Assembly (NCBI RefSeq): GCF_028993615.1
Contig: NZ_CP118632.1
Span: 3,596,001 to 3,660,000 of the forward strand
DNA length: 64,000 bases
Reading direction: 5' to 3'
Source of the DNA: Herbaspirillum sp. WKF16
GTDB lineage: Bacteria > Pseudomonadota > Gammaproteobacteria > Burkholderiales > Burkholderiaceae_D
The position numbers and the translations under genes are program-made. Shown piece by piece: positions 63,729 through 64,000 of the stretch. The notes beneath the pieces are model-generated. The model was given only the letters and a program-made list of their open reading frames with translations. It was not told the DNA's origin and made no database searches. Every line of letters starts with the position of its first letter. The stretch's first letter is position 1.

Positions 63729-64000
63729 ATGCTGTCCACCAACATGAAACGCCTCGCCGCCCTGCACTGGCCTTACAAGAAGCGCCTGGCGCTGGCGTTC
63801 CTTGCCATGATCGTCACGGCCGCCACCGAGCCGGTCGTGCCCTACATCTTCCAGGTGCTGCTGGACAAGGGCTTCGTCGGCAAGCCGACGTTCTCGCTGT
63901 GGCTGGTGCCGGTGGCGGTGATCGGCATCTTCTTCATCCGCGGCATTGCCACCTTTACCAGCTCTTACATGATGACCTGGGTGTCCACCCGCATCCTCAA
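63729..64000 (+). CDS. ABC transporter membrane/ATPase protein, MsbA-like (5' part only)
   Basis: Ninety codons of an ABC exporter, starting ATG 63729 with AGGAAT upstream. The N-terminal region (MKRLAALHWPYKKRLALAFLAMIVTAATEP, shown here in part) and the first two membrane helices match the exporter transmembrane domain of MsbA/lipid A flippases. The coupling helices and ATPase domain lie beyond the window, so the identity as MsbA is provisional. Confidence 0.8.
   Translation, partial: MLSTNMKRLAALHWPYKKRLALAFLAMIVTAATEPVVPYIFQVLLDKGFVGKPTFSLWLVPVAVIGIFFIRGIATFTSSYMMTWVSTRIL

Overview
This window is high-GC beta-proteobacterial chromosome. The order hemF-nadD-rsfS-rlmH-maf-rng, the purD/MscS/yebC neighbourhood, zinc-less quinone reductase and many LysR/ABC-binding-protein genes fit the Burkholderiales, most likely an Oxalobacteraceae member close to Herbaspirillum. 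The genus is inferred from gene content, not from a search.

Layout. 1-5,050: partial CPA2 cation/proton antiporter, an Lrp-type regulator, a periplasmic branched-chain amino acid binding protein with a clear terminator, and four small unknown or membrane genes. 5,126-5,201: tRNA-Thr(CGT). 5,162-21,896: an integrated genomic island of about 16.7 kb, bounded by a perfect 40-bp direct repeat of the tRNA 3' end. It carries a tyrosine recombinase pointing at the tRNA, small unknown genes, a 976-residue autotransporter with internal repeats, and a catabolic block. That block has a MocR regulator with a palindromic operator, a divergent binding-protein gene, an Ldh-family dehydrogenase, an iron alcohol dehydrogenase, an aldehyde dehydrogenase, a binding-protein-like gene with no signal peptide, an aminotransferase and a chemoreceptor.

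21,897-27,000: chromosomal flank with a small exported protein between two 63-bp repeats, an orphan terminator that may end a small RNA, a LysR/MFS pair and small proteins. 27,089-33,754: a sugar-acid type locus, with a LacI regulator, an IlvD/Edd dehydratase and a 2-hydroxyacid dehydrogenase divergent from an MHS transporter, an SDR and a small barrel protein; a 16-bp palindrome of GntR/LacI type lies in the shared promoter region. 33,867-42,255: DsbA/FrnE-like protein, LysR, DJ-1/PfpI protein with an ABM-domain protein, two orphan periplasmic binding proteins, and a second dehydratase module (DapA-like aldolase/dehydratase, IlvD/Edd, LysR). 42,655-46,491: two small secreted proteins, an unknown gene, a diguanylate cyclase and a RarD-type transporter.

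46,565-64,000: housekeeping genes: fbp, pepN, a DUF4136-type lipoprotein, a 55-residue membrane protein, quinone oxidoreductase, DMT transporter, HerA-like ATPase, yebC, purD, an MscS channel, the overlapping hemF-nadD-rsfS-rlmH-maf-rng operon, and the start of an MsbA-type ABC exporter.

The strongest candidate for a new system is the island's catabolic block. It combines uptake, regulation, transamination, redox steps on an aldehyde, and chemotaxis on one mobile segment, and its substrate cannot be named from sequence alone.
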